Origin: Larkinella sp051857545
GTDB taxonomy: Bacteria; Bacteroidota; Bacteroidia; Cytophagales; Spirosomataceae
Assembly (NCBI RefSeq): GCF_051857545.1
Contig: NZ_JBPZHB010000016.1
Coordinates: 60,521-124,520 of the forward strand
Direction of reading: 5' to 3'
DNA: 64,000 nucleotides
Of this stretch, positions 43,781-53,500 are shown one piece after another. The translations under genes were made by a program, and so were the position numbers. The notes under the pieces are model-generated. The model was not told where the DNA came from and made no database searches. It worked only from the letters and a program-made list of their open reading frames with translations. Position 1 is the first letter of the stretch. Each line of letters begins with the position of its first letter.

Positions 43781-45244
43781 ATGTACGATAAAACCATTGG
43801 AACCAAACAAAAAGGGCTGCGAATCAACCTTGACCGGCGGATCTACGGCTCTTTTGCCGAAATCGGGGCCGGGCAGGAAACCGCAGCCATGTTTTTTAAA
43901 GCCGGGGGCGCGTCGGGAACCATTGCCAAAACCATGTCGGCGTATGATATGACCTTCAGCGATGCGATTTATGGCCCGGAAGAAAGCGGGCGCTACGTGG
44001 TCGAATCACGGCTGATCAAAATGCTCAGCAAAGAGTACAGCCTGATGGAAAAACGGCTGGCCGAACAACGCGGAGAAACGACTACATTTTTTGCATTTGC
44101 CAATACCGTTGTTGCGCTTAACTATCAGAAAACCAACGAATCACACGGCTGGATTGGCCTGCGGTTTCAACTTGAACCCAAAGGGCCTTATAACGACGTG
44201 ATCATCCACGTCCGGATGCTCGACAACGAGAATGTGTTGCAACAGCAGGCGCTGGGTGTGATTGGCGTCAACCTGATCTACGGTTGTTATTATTACCATA
44301 AATCACCGGAAACCCTGCTGTTGTCGCTCATGGACGATCTGTCGCCGGAGCGCATTGAAATTGATATGATCCGCTTCGATGGGCCGGATTTTCCCAACGT
44401 CGATAACCGATTGATGAGCCTGTATCTGGTGCGAAACGGTTTTACCAACGCGGCTTTGTTCGGGCCGGACGGTCGGGTGCTGCAACCCTCGGAAGCACTC
44501 TACAAACGTCATATTGTGTTGTTGCGCGGACGATTGCGGCCTGTCACCAATGTTCACGTCGATATGCTCAGCAACGGACTGAAGCAGTTTCTGGAAGAAC
44601 CCGAAATTGACCCCAACCGGGTGGTGACTGTCGCGGAGTTAACGCTTCACAACCTGGCAGCCAACGTTGATCACGGGATCGACGAGAAGGATTTTCTCGA
44701 TCGCGTCGACATTCTGTGCTCGCTTGGGCAAACGGTGATGATTTCGAGTTTTCTGGAATATTACCGGCTGGTTTCGTACCTCTCGCGACTGACCCGCCTG
44801 AAAGTGGGCCTGATCCTGGGCATTCCCAACCTGGAATACATATTTGAAGAGCAGCATTACAAAAACCTGCCGGGGGGTATTCTGGAGTCATTTGCCACGC
44901 TGTTCAGCCGGAAAGTGAAACTTTTTGTCTATCCAACGCTGCTCTCCGACGGCGTGATTTACCGGTGTCAGGATTTTCAGTTGCCGCCCAACCTGCAACC
45001 GTTGTACCAATACCTCATTGCCAACGACAAAATCGAAGATATTACCGATTACAACGAAGAAAACCTGCACATTTCGACCGACCGCGTGCTGCAAATGGTC
45101 AAAGCCGGGGAAGATGGCTGGGAAGCGATGGTACCCGAGGGCGTTGCCAAGATCATCAAAGACAACTGCCTGTTTGGCTATCCGTGTGAGGTGGAGCTTC
45201 AACCGGTTACTCAACAAGTGCAAACGGCAACTCCGAATCCTTGA
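43781..45244 (+). CDS. Conserved protein of unknown function
   Basis: A 487-aa soluble protein starting MYDKTIGTKQKGLRINLDRR. It contains strongly conserved-looking segments (IYGSFAEIGAGQETAAMFFKAGGASGTIAKTMSAYDM, HGWIGLRFQ, VIIHVRMLDNEN, QQQALGVIGVNLIYG). I recognise it as a family found in several bacterial phyla but cannot assign a function, and database names for it may not be reliable. No signal peptide or membrane segments. Divergent from the GGCT-like gene by 88 bp. An ATG at 43781 is preferred to a GTG at 43757. Confidence 0.7.
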   Translation: MYDKTIGTKQKGLRINLDRRIYGSFAEIGAGQETAAMFFKAGGASGTIAKTMSAYDMTFSDAIYGPEESGRYVVESRLIKMLSKEYSLMEKRLAEQRGETTTFFAFANTVVALNYQKTNESHGWIGLRFQLEPKGPYNDVIIHVRMLDNENVLQQQALGVIGVNLIYGCYYYHKSPETLLLSLMDDLSPERIEIDMIRFDGPDFPNVDNRLMSLYLVRNGFTNAALFGPDGRVLQPSEALYKRHIVLLRGRLRPVTNVHVDMLSNGLKQFLEEPEIDPNRVVTVAELTLHNLAANVDHGIDEKDFLDRVDILCSLGQTVMISSFLEYYRLVSYLSRLTRLKVGLILGIPNLEYIFEEQHYKNLPGGILESFATLFSRKVKLFVYPTLLSDGVIYRCQDFQLPPNLQPLYQYLIANDKIEDITDYNEENLHISTDRVLQMVKAGEDGWEAMVPEGVAKIIKDNCLFGYPCEVELQPVTQQVQTATPNP

Positions 45245-45252
45245 CAGCGGTC

Positions 45253-45278
45253 GCAGACCCTGTCAGGGACTGGTCTGC
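45253..45278. terminator. Hairpin after the unknown conserved gene
   Basis: GCAGACC / GGTCTGC enclose CCCTGTCAGGG, itself palindromic. The inner CTGTCAGG matches the core of the REP-like palindromes at 13.7-14.5 kb. Confidence 0.5.
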
Positions 45279-45369
45279 ATGAATTTTACGGCATCCGAAA
45301 AGGTGGGAAGTTGAACGGGAATGGAAATAGTTCTATTTTGCCGTTCTTTAAGCCTAAAACTACCTTGGA

Positions 45370-47004
45370 ATGAACCACCTTCAACCCGCCGATTACGCGG
45401 TGTTCCTGCTGTATTTTGTCATAGTATCCGGCTACGGTTATTGGATCTACCGCCGTCGAAAATCCGCTGAAACCAATACCAAAGATTTTTTTCTGGCCGA
45501 AGGATCGCTGACCTGGTGGGCCATCGGAGCCTCGCTGATTGCGTCGAACATCTCCGCCGAACACTTCATCGGCATGGCCGGGTCGGGGTTTGCCATGGGG
45601 CTGGCCATTTCGTCGTACGAGTGGATTGCGGCTGCCGTGCTGATCATCGTGGCGGTTTATTTCATCCCGATTTACCTGAAAAACCGCATCTACACCATGC
45701 CGCAGTTTCTGGCGCAACGGTACAATGATACGGTCAGTACGATTCTGGCCATTTTCTGGCTTGTCGTTTATGTACTCGTCAACCTGACGTCGATTCTGTA
45801 CCTGGGAGCCATTGCCATCGAGTCGCTGGCTGGTATTTCGTTTACGACCTGCACCATCGGGCTGGCTCTTTTCGCCATTTTTATCACGTTGGGCGGCATG
45901 AAAGTCATCGGCTATACGGATGTCATTCAGGTGGTGGTGCTGATTACGGGCGGTTTGGTGGTGACGTATCTGGCTTTGCAACTGGTGTCCGACAAACTGG
46001 GTATTTCCGGCGTCTGGAACGGGTTGCTGTCGCTCCGCACCGAAGCCGATTCGCATTTTCACATGTATTTTCCGGAAGGCCATCCGCACTACAGCGTGTT
46101 GCCCGGCATGGCGCTGGTAACGGGCGGCATGTGGGTAAACAATCTGTCGTACTGGGGCTGTAATCAGTACATTGTGCAACGGGCGCTGGGAGCCGACCTG
46201 AAAACCGCCCGGAGCGGCATTCTCTTCGCGGCTTTTCTGAAACTGATGATTCCACTCATTGTCGTGATTCCGGGCATCGCGGCTTATGTCCTGTTCAAAA
46301 ATGGCACGTTTCAAACCGAAATGACCAGCAACGGTGCGGTCCGGCCCGACAATGCCTACCCGGTTTTGATGAACTTGTTACCAACGGGCATGAAAGGCCT
46401 GGCGTTTGCCGCTTTGACGGCCGCCGTGGTGGCTTCGCTGGCGGGGAAATGCAACAGCATCTCGACGATTTTTACGCTCGATATTTACAAGAAATTCTTC
46501 GACAAAGACGCGTCGGAGCAGAAACTGGTGCGGGTGGGGCGGTATGCGGTGGTGGTGGCGTTCATCATCGCCATCATCATTGCGCCCATGCTGCGGTCGT
46601 TCGATCAGGTGTATCAGTATATTCAGGAATACACCAATTTCATTACGCCGGGCGTTTTCGCCATTTTCCTGCTGGGCTTTTTCTGGAAACGCGCCACCAC
46701 GCGGGCGGCATTGACGGTGGCCATCGTCACCATTCCGTTGTCGACGCTGCTCAAATTCTGGGCAGAAGTGATGGAGACGTTCGGAGTTCAGGCGGCTGAC
46801 ATTCCGTTTCTGCACCGGACGATGTGGGTTTTCTGCATCGACATCGCCATCATGTTCATCGTTTCGCTGACCGATCCGGCCAGTCACCACAACGAGAAAG
46901 GCCTGGAAATCGACCGGCAAATGTTCAAGGTAACGCCGTCGTTTATCGCCGGTTCGGCGCTGATTCTGGGAATTCTGGTGGTTTTGTATGCCAATTTCTG
47001 GTGA
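45370..47004 (+). CDS. Sodium/solute symporter (SSS/SGLT family)
   Basis: A 544-aa inner-membrane transporter with about 14 hydrophobic helices. Typical SGLT features are DFFLAEGSLTWWAIGASLIASNISAEHFIGMAGSGFA, YTMPQFLAQRYN and the long cytoplasmic loop near GKCNSISTIFTLDIYKKFF. The pattern is that of sodium-coupled sugar transporters. No adjacent catabolic gene indicates the substrate. It is monocistronic, followed by an AT-rich gene of different origin. Confidence 0.93.
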   Translation: MNHLQPADYAVFLLYFVIVSGYGYWIYRRRKSAETNTKDFFLAEGSLTWWAIGASLIASNISAEHFIGMAGSGFAMGLAISSYEWIAAAVLIIVAVYFIPIYLKNRIYTMPQFLAQRYNDTVSTILAIFWLVVYVLVNLTSILYLGAIAIESLAGISFTTCTIGLALFAIFITLGGMKVIGYTDVIQVVVLITGGLVVTYLALQLVSDKLGISGVWNGLLSLRTEADSHFHMYFPEGHPHYSVLPGMALVTGGMWVNNLSYWGCNQYIVQRALGADLKTARSGILFAAFLKLMIPLIVVIPGIAAYVLFKNGTFQTEMTSNGAVRPDNAYPVLMNLLPTGMKGLAFAALTAAVVASLAGKCNSISTIFTLDIYKKFFDKDASEQKLVRVGRYAVVVAFIIAIIIAPMLRSFDQVYQYIQEYTNFITPGVFAIFLLGFFWKRATTRAALTVAIVTIPLSTLLKFWAEVMETFGVQAADIPFLHRTMWVFCIDIAIMFIVSLTDPASHHNEKGLEIDRQMFKVTPSFIAGSALILGILVVLYANFW

Positions 47005-47160
47005 TTCGTTACCATTTCTTGATGAGTATCGGTTTTTTGCCATATATGGGGTTAAAAGTCCATATATCAATTTGTTATGCATATAAGTCAGTTGTTTATT
47101 AAATTAGGGATACTTATATCCTAATAAGTGCTTATATTGATAAACAGTTATAAAATACCG

Positions 47161-48654
47161 ATGCTAGAAATATATACTTTTCCAGACTTAGCTACAATCA
47201 AGGCAATTTTCATTGGACTTGCTGTCATTTTGTATATTATCGTTTCCGTTCTACTTCACAAGGTCTCTATCCTAGACATACTTGATTTTCGAGAAATTTG
47301 GATATTTAATACAAGAGAAATCGCAATATTCATTTGCTTGATTATCCCAATATTCATTTTGTGTTTTAAATCTAATAGTATTCTGATTCAATTAAGAGAA
47401 GTTCTAAAAGCTTTTTTTGTTAAACCTATAATTATAGTATGTCTGTTAGCTGTTCTGTACTTAACTTTTATCGTTTTAATATTTGATGTTACTGGATTTT
47501 GGAAATTGTCTTTCTTTAAAAATGCGATTATATGGCTAATATTTTCTGCATCAATTACTATATTTAGGATAAATGAAGCGAAAAAAGATTATTTTAAAGA
47601 TATTATTTTAGAAAACTTTAAGATATCGGCTGTAATTGAATTTATTATTGGAATATACACATTCAATTTAATTGTAGAGATATTTATTGTGATCGTTTCA
47701 TTTTTAATTGGAGGTTTAATGGTGTATTCGAAAGGAAATGAACATAAAGATGTAAGAAAGTTGCTAAATATATTTGCTATTATTTTAGGAGGATTGATGC
47801 TGTATTTTTCACTTTATCAAGTTATTCAGCATTTTGATAATTTTAATATGATTGAAAAACTTAGCGAGTTTTCTTTGCCTATTTTACTTACTGTATTGTT
47901 TACTCCTTTCTTTTATTCATTATACTTATATATGAATTATGATTCTAGATTTACTATAATGAAGTTTAGCATAGAAAATAACTATATTTTATCATATGCA
48001 AAGAGAAAGTCAATAATAACATTCAAGACTGATATTGAATCGCTAAGCCGCTGGGTTAATACATTGCATTTAGATGAACCAAAAACAAAAGAAGATATTC
48101 AAGAATCTATTCTAAAATTTAAAACTATAAAATCTATTGAAGCAAATCCGCCTGTTATAAGTAATAGCGAAGGGTGGTCACCCTATAAGGCAAAAGATTT
48201 CCTAAAAGCTAACGGAATAGAGACTAGATTTTATACTAATTGTTTTGAGAAGGAATGGCAAGCAAGTTCTCCATATATAGAGCTTAATACTGATTTAATT
48301 GTGGATGGGAAATACTATCTTGCCGATAACGTGGCTTACTATGTTTCAGGTGACAATAGAGTCGCTACGAAATTAAAATTAATATTAAATATAAACTCGA
48401 AGAAAGAAGAAGAATTATCATTAATGAAATTTAATGAACATGTTAAGGCTTTGTATAAAGCAGCTTTAGATAAAAATTTACCAGCCTCAATTACTCATTC
48501 AATAGTAAAAAGGAGGAATAAAAATATTAAACAATTTTATAACAGTATTTCAATTACAAAGCACGAATTTCTTAATAAGGATAAAGGTTACAGCCTTGTT
48601 TTCGCCATCGTGCACGAGCAGTCTCCCAGTCATATCTCCGAGACTCAGACATAG
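47161..48654 (+). CDS. AT-rich multi-pass membrane protein of unknown function
   Basis: A 497-aa protein not recognised. It has about seven to eight hydrophobic segments in the first 250 residues (such as AIFIGLAVILYIIVSVLL, IIIVCLLAVLYLTFIVLIF, LPILLTVLFTPFFYSLYLYM), then a soluble domain of about 235 residues with GWSPYKAKDFLKANGIETRFY and SPYIELNTDLIVDGKYYLADNVAYYV. Nucleotide composition is far more AT-rich than any neighbour, pointing to recent acquisition. The last 18 codons abruptly return to host-like GC content, so the 3' end may be a junction. The ATG at 47161 is preferred over a GTG at 47128. Confidence 0.75.
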   Translation: MLEIYTFPDLATIKAIFIGLAVILYIIVSVLLHKVSILDILDFREIWIFNTREIAIFICLIIPIFILCFKSNSILIQLREVLKAFFVKPIIIVCLLAVLYLTFIVLIFDVTGFWKLSFFKNAIIWLIFSASITIFRINEAKKDYFKDIILENFKISAVIEFIIGIYTFNLIVEIFIVIVSFLIGGLMVYSKGNEHKDVRKLLNIFAIILGGLMLYFSLYQVIQHFDNFNMIEKLSEFSLPILLTVLFTPFFYSLYLYMNYDSRFTIMKFSIENNYILSYAKRKSIITFKTDIESLSRWVNTLHLDEPKTKEDIQESILKFKTIKSIEANPPVISNSEGWSPYKAKDFLKANGIETRFYTNCFEKEWQASSPYIELNTDLIVDGKYYLADNVAYYVSGDNRVATKLKLILNINSKKEEELSLMKFNEHVKALYKAALDKNLPASITHSIVKRRNKNIKQFYNSISITKHEFLNKDKGYSLVFAIVHEQSPSHISETQT

Positions 48655-48784
48655 TTTGGATCAAGTTAATCGAGTTTGCTTATCCAATTCACGATATAAT
48701 CAAAACCATTCTACTGAAAATATAATCAAACTTTAATCATATAAACATCGTTTTTTCGTAGATTTCTTAAAAAAAATCTCGACG

Positions 48785-49429
48785 ATGAAAACACTGTACG
48801 TCTTGTTGCTGGCCTGGCCCGTGGGAGCGTGGGCGCAGTCTGAACCCTTGAAACCGATTGAAACGGTTACCTCCTCTACACCGATTTATACCCAATACGG
48901 TTACCGAACCCAATCTTCTTCGCAGTATCTCTACGACGGCATTGAAGTCCGCCGGGCGACGGATTTAGGCCAGTACATCCTGGCTTCCGGCGATCCGAAT
49001 GCCATTCGTGAATACCGGCAGTTCAAAAGTGGGCGTGAATTGGGTACCAGCCTGATGCTCGTCGGCGGAGTTGCGTCGCTGGTAGGAATAATTGTTACTG
49101 CCAATCCCAAAGAGGTACAAAGTCAAAACGGGGTTCCCAAAGGGTTGACGTATTACAATGGTGCCTGGTACGGAAATGGGCTGGTCTACCTGGGTAATCC
49201 ATACGCGAATACAGAAACGAAAAAAGAAGTCAGAAAAGGTGGACTCGTTACCATGACAACTGGCCTTAGTCTGTTTCTGGTGGGCTCGTTAATCCGCATT
49301 CCCGGTTTTCATTTCCGGCGTTCCATTCAGTATTATAATAAAGCATTGCGGACGAAAGACGTCTCTTTCCGGCTGGAACCACACATTGACTACACCAATA
49401 CCGGAATGGGTTTGGTTGCGCGGTTTTGA
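48785..49429 (+). CDS. Secreted/membrane protein of unknown function
   Basis: A 214-aa protein with a signal peptide (AWAQS, cleavage near 18). It has two later hydrophobic stretches (about 89-105 LMLVGGVASLVGIIVTA and 153-170 LVTMTTGLSLFLVGSLI) and a beta-rich C-terminus ending LVARF, which could face the outer membrane. No family recognised. Composition is host-like, in contrast to the gene before it. Confidence 0.7.
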   Translation: MKTLYVLLLAWPVGAWAQSEPLKPIETVTSSTPIYTQYGYRTQSSSQYLYDGIEVRRATDLGQYILASGDPNAIREYRQFKSGRELGTSLMLVGGVASLVGIIVTANPKEVQSQNGVPKGLTYYNGAWYGNGLVYLGNPYANTETKKEVRKGGLVTMTTGLSLFLVGSLIRIPGFHFRRSIQYYNKALRTKDVSFRLEPHIDYTNTGMGLVARF

Positions 49430-49541
49430 CACTGAGCGATTTATCCGGATTTTTTTGAATCTTTCCCGGTTCTCTCAGCATTTCTCCGTATTTTTGCACC
49501 CAATTTTTAAGACTTGTTTCACTTAATTGATTGGTACGGAA

Positions 49542-50534
49542 ATGAAAATTGCAGTAGTAGGTGCAACCGGCCTTGTCGGTGGCGAAATCCTGAAAGTGCT
49601 CGAAGAACGTAACTTCCCGGTAACGGAACTGATTCCTGTCGCGTCAGAACGCTCGGTGGGTAAACAGATTACGTTTAAGGGTAAACAGGTTACGATCGTG
49701 AGCTTTGAGGATGCCATCGCGGCAAAACCGGCTATTGCGATTTTTTCGGCCGGGGGCAGCACGTCGCTCAAACTGGCTCCGTTGTTCGCGGAAGCCGGGA
49801 TTACGGTCGTCGATAACTCCTCGGCCTGGCGCATGGACCCGACCAAAAAACTGGTCGTTCCCGAAATCAACGCCCACACGCTGACGCCGGAAGATAAAAT
49901 CATCGCCAACCCCAACTGCTCGACCATCCAGATGGTGGTGGTACTGGACCCGCTGCATAAGAAATACGGTGTGAAACGCGTGGTGGTTTCGACCTACCAA
50001 TCCGTGACCGGAACCGGGAAAGCCGCCGTCGATCAGTTGTTTTCCGAGCGTTCGGGCGATTATTCCAATCCGAAAGTATACCCGCACCCCATCGACCTCA
50101 ACGTGTTGCCGCACATCGATGTTTTCCTGGACAACGGCTACACGAAGGAAGAAATGAAGATGGTGAACGAAACCAAGAAGATCATGGGCGACGACACCAT
50201 TCAGGTGACGGCTACGACCGTGCGGATTCCGACCATCGGCGGGCACTCCGAAGCCGTGAACATCGAGTTTGAGAATGACTACGAAGTGGGTGATGTCGTT
50301 AAAATTCTGGAAGAAGCGGAAGGCGTCATCGTTCAGGATGATCCGAAAAACTACCTGTATCCAATGCCGCTGACGGCACACGGAAAAGATGAGGTGTTTG
50401 TGGGCCGGATTCGGCGCGACGAAAGCCAGCCAAATACCCTCAATCTGTGGATTGTGGCCGATAACCTGCGGAAAGGCGCGGCTACCAATGCCGTTCAGAT
50501 TGCGGAATATTTAGCTGAAAACAATTTAGTATAA
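49542..50534 (+). CDS. asd: Aspartate-semialdehyde dehydrogenase
   Basis: NADPH-dependent enzyme reducing aspartyl phosphate to aspartate semialdehyde, the branch point to lysine/diaminopimelate, methionine and threonine. The 330-aa protein has the Rossmann loop GATGLVGGEI (7-16), the catalytic Cys126 in NPNCSTIQ, and the catalytic His in GGHSEAVNIEF. Length and motifs are complete. Start ATG 49542 follows an ACGGAA purine stretch; an upstream TTG is rejected. Single gene with a strong terminator. Confidence 0.96.
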   Translation: MKIAVVGATGLVGGEILKVLEERNFPVTELIPVASERSVGKQITFKGKQVTIVSFEDAIAAKPAIAIFSAGGSTSLKLAPLFAEAGITVVDNSSAWRMDPTKKLVVPEINAHTLTPEDKIIANPNCSTIQMVVVLDPLHKKYGVKRVVVSTYQSVTGTGKAAVDQLFSERSGDYSNPKVYPHPIDLNVLPHIDVFLDNGYTKEEMKMVNETKKIMGDDTIQVTATTVRIPTIGGHSEAVNIEFENDYEVGDVVKILEEAEGVIVQDDPKNYLYPMPLTAHGKDEVFVGRIRRDESQPNTLNLWIVADNLRKGAATNAVQIAEYLAENNLV

Positions 50535-50553
50535 CATCCCGTTATATACATAC

Positions 50554-50588
50554 AAGCCTGTCGGCCTTAGGCTGACAGGCTTTTTTCT
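50554..50588 (+). terminator. Rho-independent terminator of asd
   Basis: A 13-bp stem with one G-T pair (AAGCCTGTCGGCC / GGCTGACAGGCTT) and a 3-nt loop, followed by TTTTTTCTTT, 20 bp after the stop. Confidence 0.9.
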
Positions 50589-50776
50589 TTATAGCCCCAT
50601 CTACTCAAGTCTATACGTCAAATCCCGTTCATTTTTGATGAATTCCGGGAATTACGCACCGGTTTACCTGCTAAAAACCGTTCAAACTGGCCCTGTCCGG
50701 TAAAGAATGGTTGACGTGGAAAATTCGGGGAGACAGACCTGCTTTATTAAATAGATACAATTTATTTAAACGTTTT

Positions 50777-53488
50777 ATGAAGATCGATTCGGTTGTTTTT
50801 TTCGTGATTTGTACCGTTGGGCTATTGATGGGAACCGTTCAGGCACAACAACCAGCACCGGTTTCCAATTCGATGGTGCAGGCCATCGGACTGGAAGCGG
50901 ATACGACGCAACCCGCCCCCCCGACCCGCCCGGACACCACGCAGTATAATTCGGCCGACCGTCCTGATACGGTTCGTTCTACGTCGACACAGCCAGTTTT
51001 GCAACCCGCCCTCCCGGCCACGAATTCGCCCACATCGACGACCCAACCCGTTGGAACGGGAACAGCAGGCCGTCGAACCACGGCGGATGCGCCGGAATCC
51101 GTTGTCGGCTCCGGAAAAATCAGTGGAAAACTCCTGACTCCGCAAGCCGGGAAAAACCAGCCCGTCGAATTTGCCAGCATCGGCCTGTTCCGCTCGCGGG
51201 ATTCGAGTTCGGTGACGGGCGCGTTGACGGACGAGAAAGGGTTTTTCCAGATGACTAATCTCGCACCAGACGCCTATTACCTGCTCATTCAAAGCCTGGG
51301 TTTTGCAGCCAAACGGGTGCCGCGTATCGTGATCAGTATGGATAAACCGATTGTCGATCTGGGAAATGTTTTGATGACCGAAACCGCCAAACAGCTTCAG
51401 GAAGTGGTGGTTCAGGGGCAAAGACAGGCGTATGAATATTCCCTCGACCGCAAAATTGTGAACGTCGACCAGTTGCCCATCGCGCAGGGTGGTTCGGCCA
51501 TCGACATTTTACAGAACGTTCCTTCGGTAACAGTCGATGTCGACGGTACGCTGAGTTTGCGCGGCAGCAGCAACATCATTGTCCTGGTTGACGGAAAACC
51601 GTCGGGTCTGACAGGGCTGGATCGGCAGGCCGTTCTGGATCAGATTCCGGCCAGCAACATCGAACGAATCGAGATGATTACCAATCCGTCGTCGCGGTTC
51701 GATGCCGACGGTGCCGCCGGGATTATCAACATCATTCTGAAAAAAGAAAGGGCCGCAGGTTTCAATGGGAATGTGCAACTGAACGTCGGTACGCGGGATA
51801 AATACAACGCGTCGGTCAATCTGAACACACGGTTTAAGAAACTCAACCTGTTCAGCAGCTATAATTTTCGGGCAAACCGGCGGTTTCAATACCGGATCTC
51901 GGAACGGCAGAATATTTTTGAAGACTCGATCAGTTATCTGGCGCAACGCAACGACGCCATCCGAAGGAGCGTGAACAACAACCTTCGCGTCGGTTTCGAT
52001 TACACACTGTCGCCCCGCGACAACATTACCGCTTCGATTCTCTACCGGCCTGAATACAGCCGCGATTCGGAAGAGGAGAATTTCAATACACTGGATGCTA
52101 ACCGGGTGTCGCTGGGACGAACCCTGCGGATTACCGAAGAAACCGAACCTGAAAGAGGACTGGATTACGTTTTCGGGTATCGCCGGACGTTCGACAAACA
52201 GGGGCGGGAACTCACCTTTGATGCCACTACATCGACTAACAAAAGCACGGAATACCAGAACTTCAGCAACACCACGACCTTGCCCGAAACGTTGTTGACG
52301 CCCAATTTCCTGATTGGCCAGCAGCGCGCCGACAATGGCCGGGAAAACCGGGTGGCGGTGTTGCAACTGGATTTTGTGGAACCGCTCAAAGACAAGAAGA
52401 AACTCGAAACCGGCTTGAAACACACCTACCGGCGGCTGGCTTCCGACTATACGTTTGAGAACCTGCTGGACGGCATCTGGACGATAAACCCCGCCATCAG
52501 CAACAATTTCATTTACGATGAACGAACCAGTGCGGCTTATGTCAATTTCGGCAACGAGATCAGAAAGTTTAGCTATCAGGTGGGGTTGCGTACCGAATAT
52601 ACCAACATCACAACGGATCAGCGGACCACCAACGTGAAAACCCAGCGGGATTATATCTACCTGTTTCCCAGTGTTTTCCTGAACTATAACGCCAGCGAAT
52701 CGCAGAAGATGCAGATCAACTACAGCCGCCGGATCAATCGGCCGTCGACCTGGTCGCTCAACCCCTTCATCGACTTGTCCGATCCGCTGAACATCCGGTA
52801 CGGGAATCCGAACCTGAACCCGGAGTTAATCAATTCGTTTGAAATAAGCCATTTGCTGTATGGCAAAAGCACAACGTTGACGTCTTCGCTGTTTTACCGC
52901 CAGACAAATAACGAAATTACAAATTACCGGACGCTGCGACCCGACGGTATTACCGAGCAAACGTCGCTGAACCTGAACCGTTCGCAGAATTACGGGCTGG
53001 AAGTGGTCGTGACGCAGGATCTTACGCGCTGGTGGAAGGTGAATGGTAATTTCTCGTTTTTCCAGCGAAACATCCAGGCCAGTGCCGATGTTCCGGGCAT
53101 TCTGACCCGCACGAACCGGAGTTGGACGGCCCGGGTCACCTCCAACATGAACCCGAAAAAAGGAACCGATATTCAGGTGGCGATGAATTACCGGTCGCCG
53201 TTTATCGTGGCACAGGGAACCATCAAAGGCTTCTTTAACGTCGATCTGGGGGTCAAACAAAATATTCTGAAAGGGCGCGGAACGGTGAGCCTGCGCGTCA
53301 GTGACATCTTCAATACGCTGCAGTTTCAGAACGAGAGTTTTGGCTCCAACTTTGTGTCGTCTACGCGCAGCAAACGCGAAAGCCGCATCGGTTTCATTGG
53401 CTTTAGTTACCGGTTAAGCCGGCAGGTGGTTCGGGAAAAAGAACGGGATCAGGAGCGGGATGATACGCCGACGGAGAATGAGTTTTAG
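50777..53488 (+). CDS. TonB-receptor-like outer-membrane beta-barrel protein
   Basis: A 903-aa outer-membrane protein. A signal peptide (ending VQAQ, about 24) is followed by an unusual Pro/Thr/Ser-rich stretch of about 90 residues, then a CarboxypepD_reg-like domain (about 115-200, EFASIGLFRSRDSSSVTGALTDEKGFFQ). Next come a plug (IDILQNVPSVTVDVDGTLSLRGSSNIIVLVDGKPS, ...FDADGAAGIINIILKK) and an OMP_b-brl_3 barrel. The end is charged (ERDQERDDTPTENEF). It is 12 bp upstream of an M28 peptidase gene, so the two probably form an operon for peptide capture and trimming. The start at 50777 is chosen from the signal peptide. Confidence 0.9.
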   Translation: MKIDSVVFFVICTVGLLMGTVQAQQPAPVSNSMVQAIGLEADTTQPAPPTRPDTTQYNSADRPDTVRSTSTQPVLQPALPATNSPTSTTQPVGTGTAGRRTTADAPESVVGSGKISGKLLTPQAGKNQPVEFASIGLFRSRDSSSVTGALTDEKGFFQMTNLAPDAYYLLIQSLGFAAKRVPRIVISMDKPIVDLGNVLMTETAKQLQEVVVQGQRQAYEYSLDRKIVNVDQLPIAQGGSAIDILQNVPSVTVDVDGTLSLRGSSNIIVLVDGKPSGLTGLDRQAVLDQIPASNIERIEMITNPSSRFDADGAAGIINIILKKERAAGFNGNVQLNVGTRDKYNASVNLNTRFKKLNLFSSYNFRANRRFQYRISERQNIFEDSISYLAQRNDAIRRSVNNNLRVGFDYTLSPRDNITASILYRPEYSRDSEEENFNTLDANRVSLGRTLRITEETEPERGLDYVFGYRRTFDKQGRELTFDATTSTNKSTEYQNFSNTTTLPETLLTPNFLIGQQRADNGRENRVAVLQLDFVEPLKDKKKLETGLKHTYRRLASDYTFENLLDGIWTINPAISNNFIYDERTSAAYVNFGNEIRKFSYQVGLRTEYTNITTDQRTTNVKTQRDYIYLFPSVFLNYNASESQKMQINYSRRINRPSTWSLNPFIDLSDPLNIRYGNPNLNPELINSFEISHLLYGKSTTLTSSLFYRQTNNEITNYRTLRPDGITEQTSLNLNRSQNYGLEVVVTQDLTRWWKVNGNFSFFQRNIQASADVPGILTRTNRSWTARVTSNMNPKKGTDIQVAMNYRSPFIVAQGTIKGFFNVDLGVKQNILKGRGTVSLRVSDIFNTLQFQNESFGSNFVSSTRSKRESRIGFIGFSYRLSRQVVREKERDQERDDTPTENEF

Positions 53489-53500
53489 TTATCTTTAGGC

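Noticed and set aside
45405..45650. Alternative-frame proteins within the symporter gene
   Set aside because: The symporter frame carries complete SGLT motifs and about 14 membrane helices.
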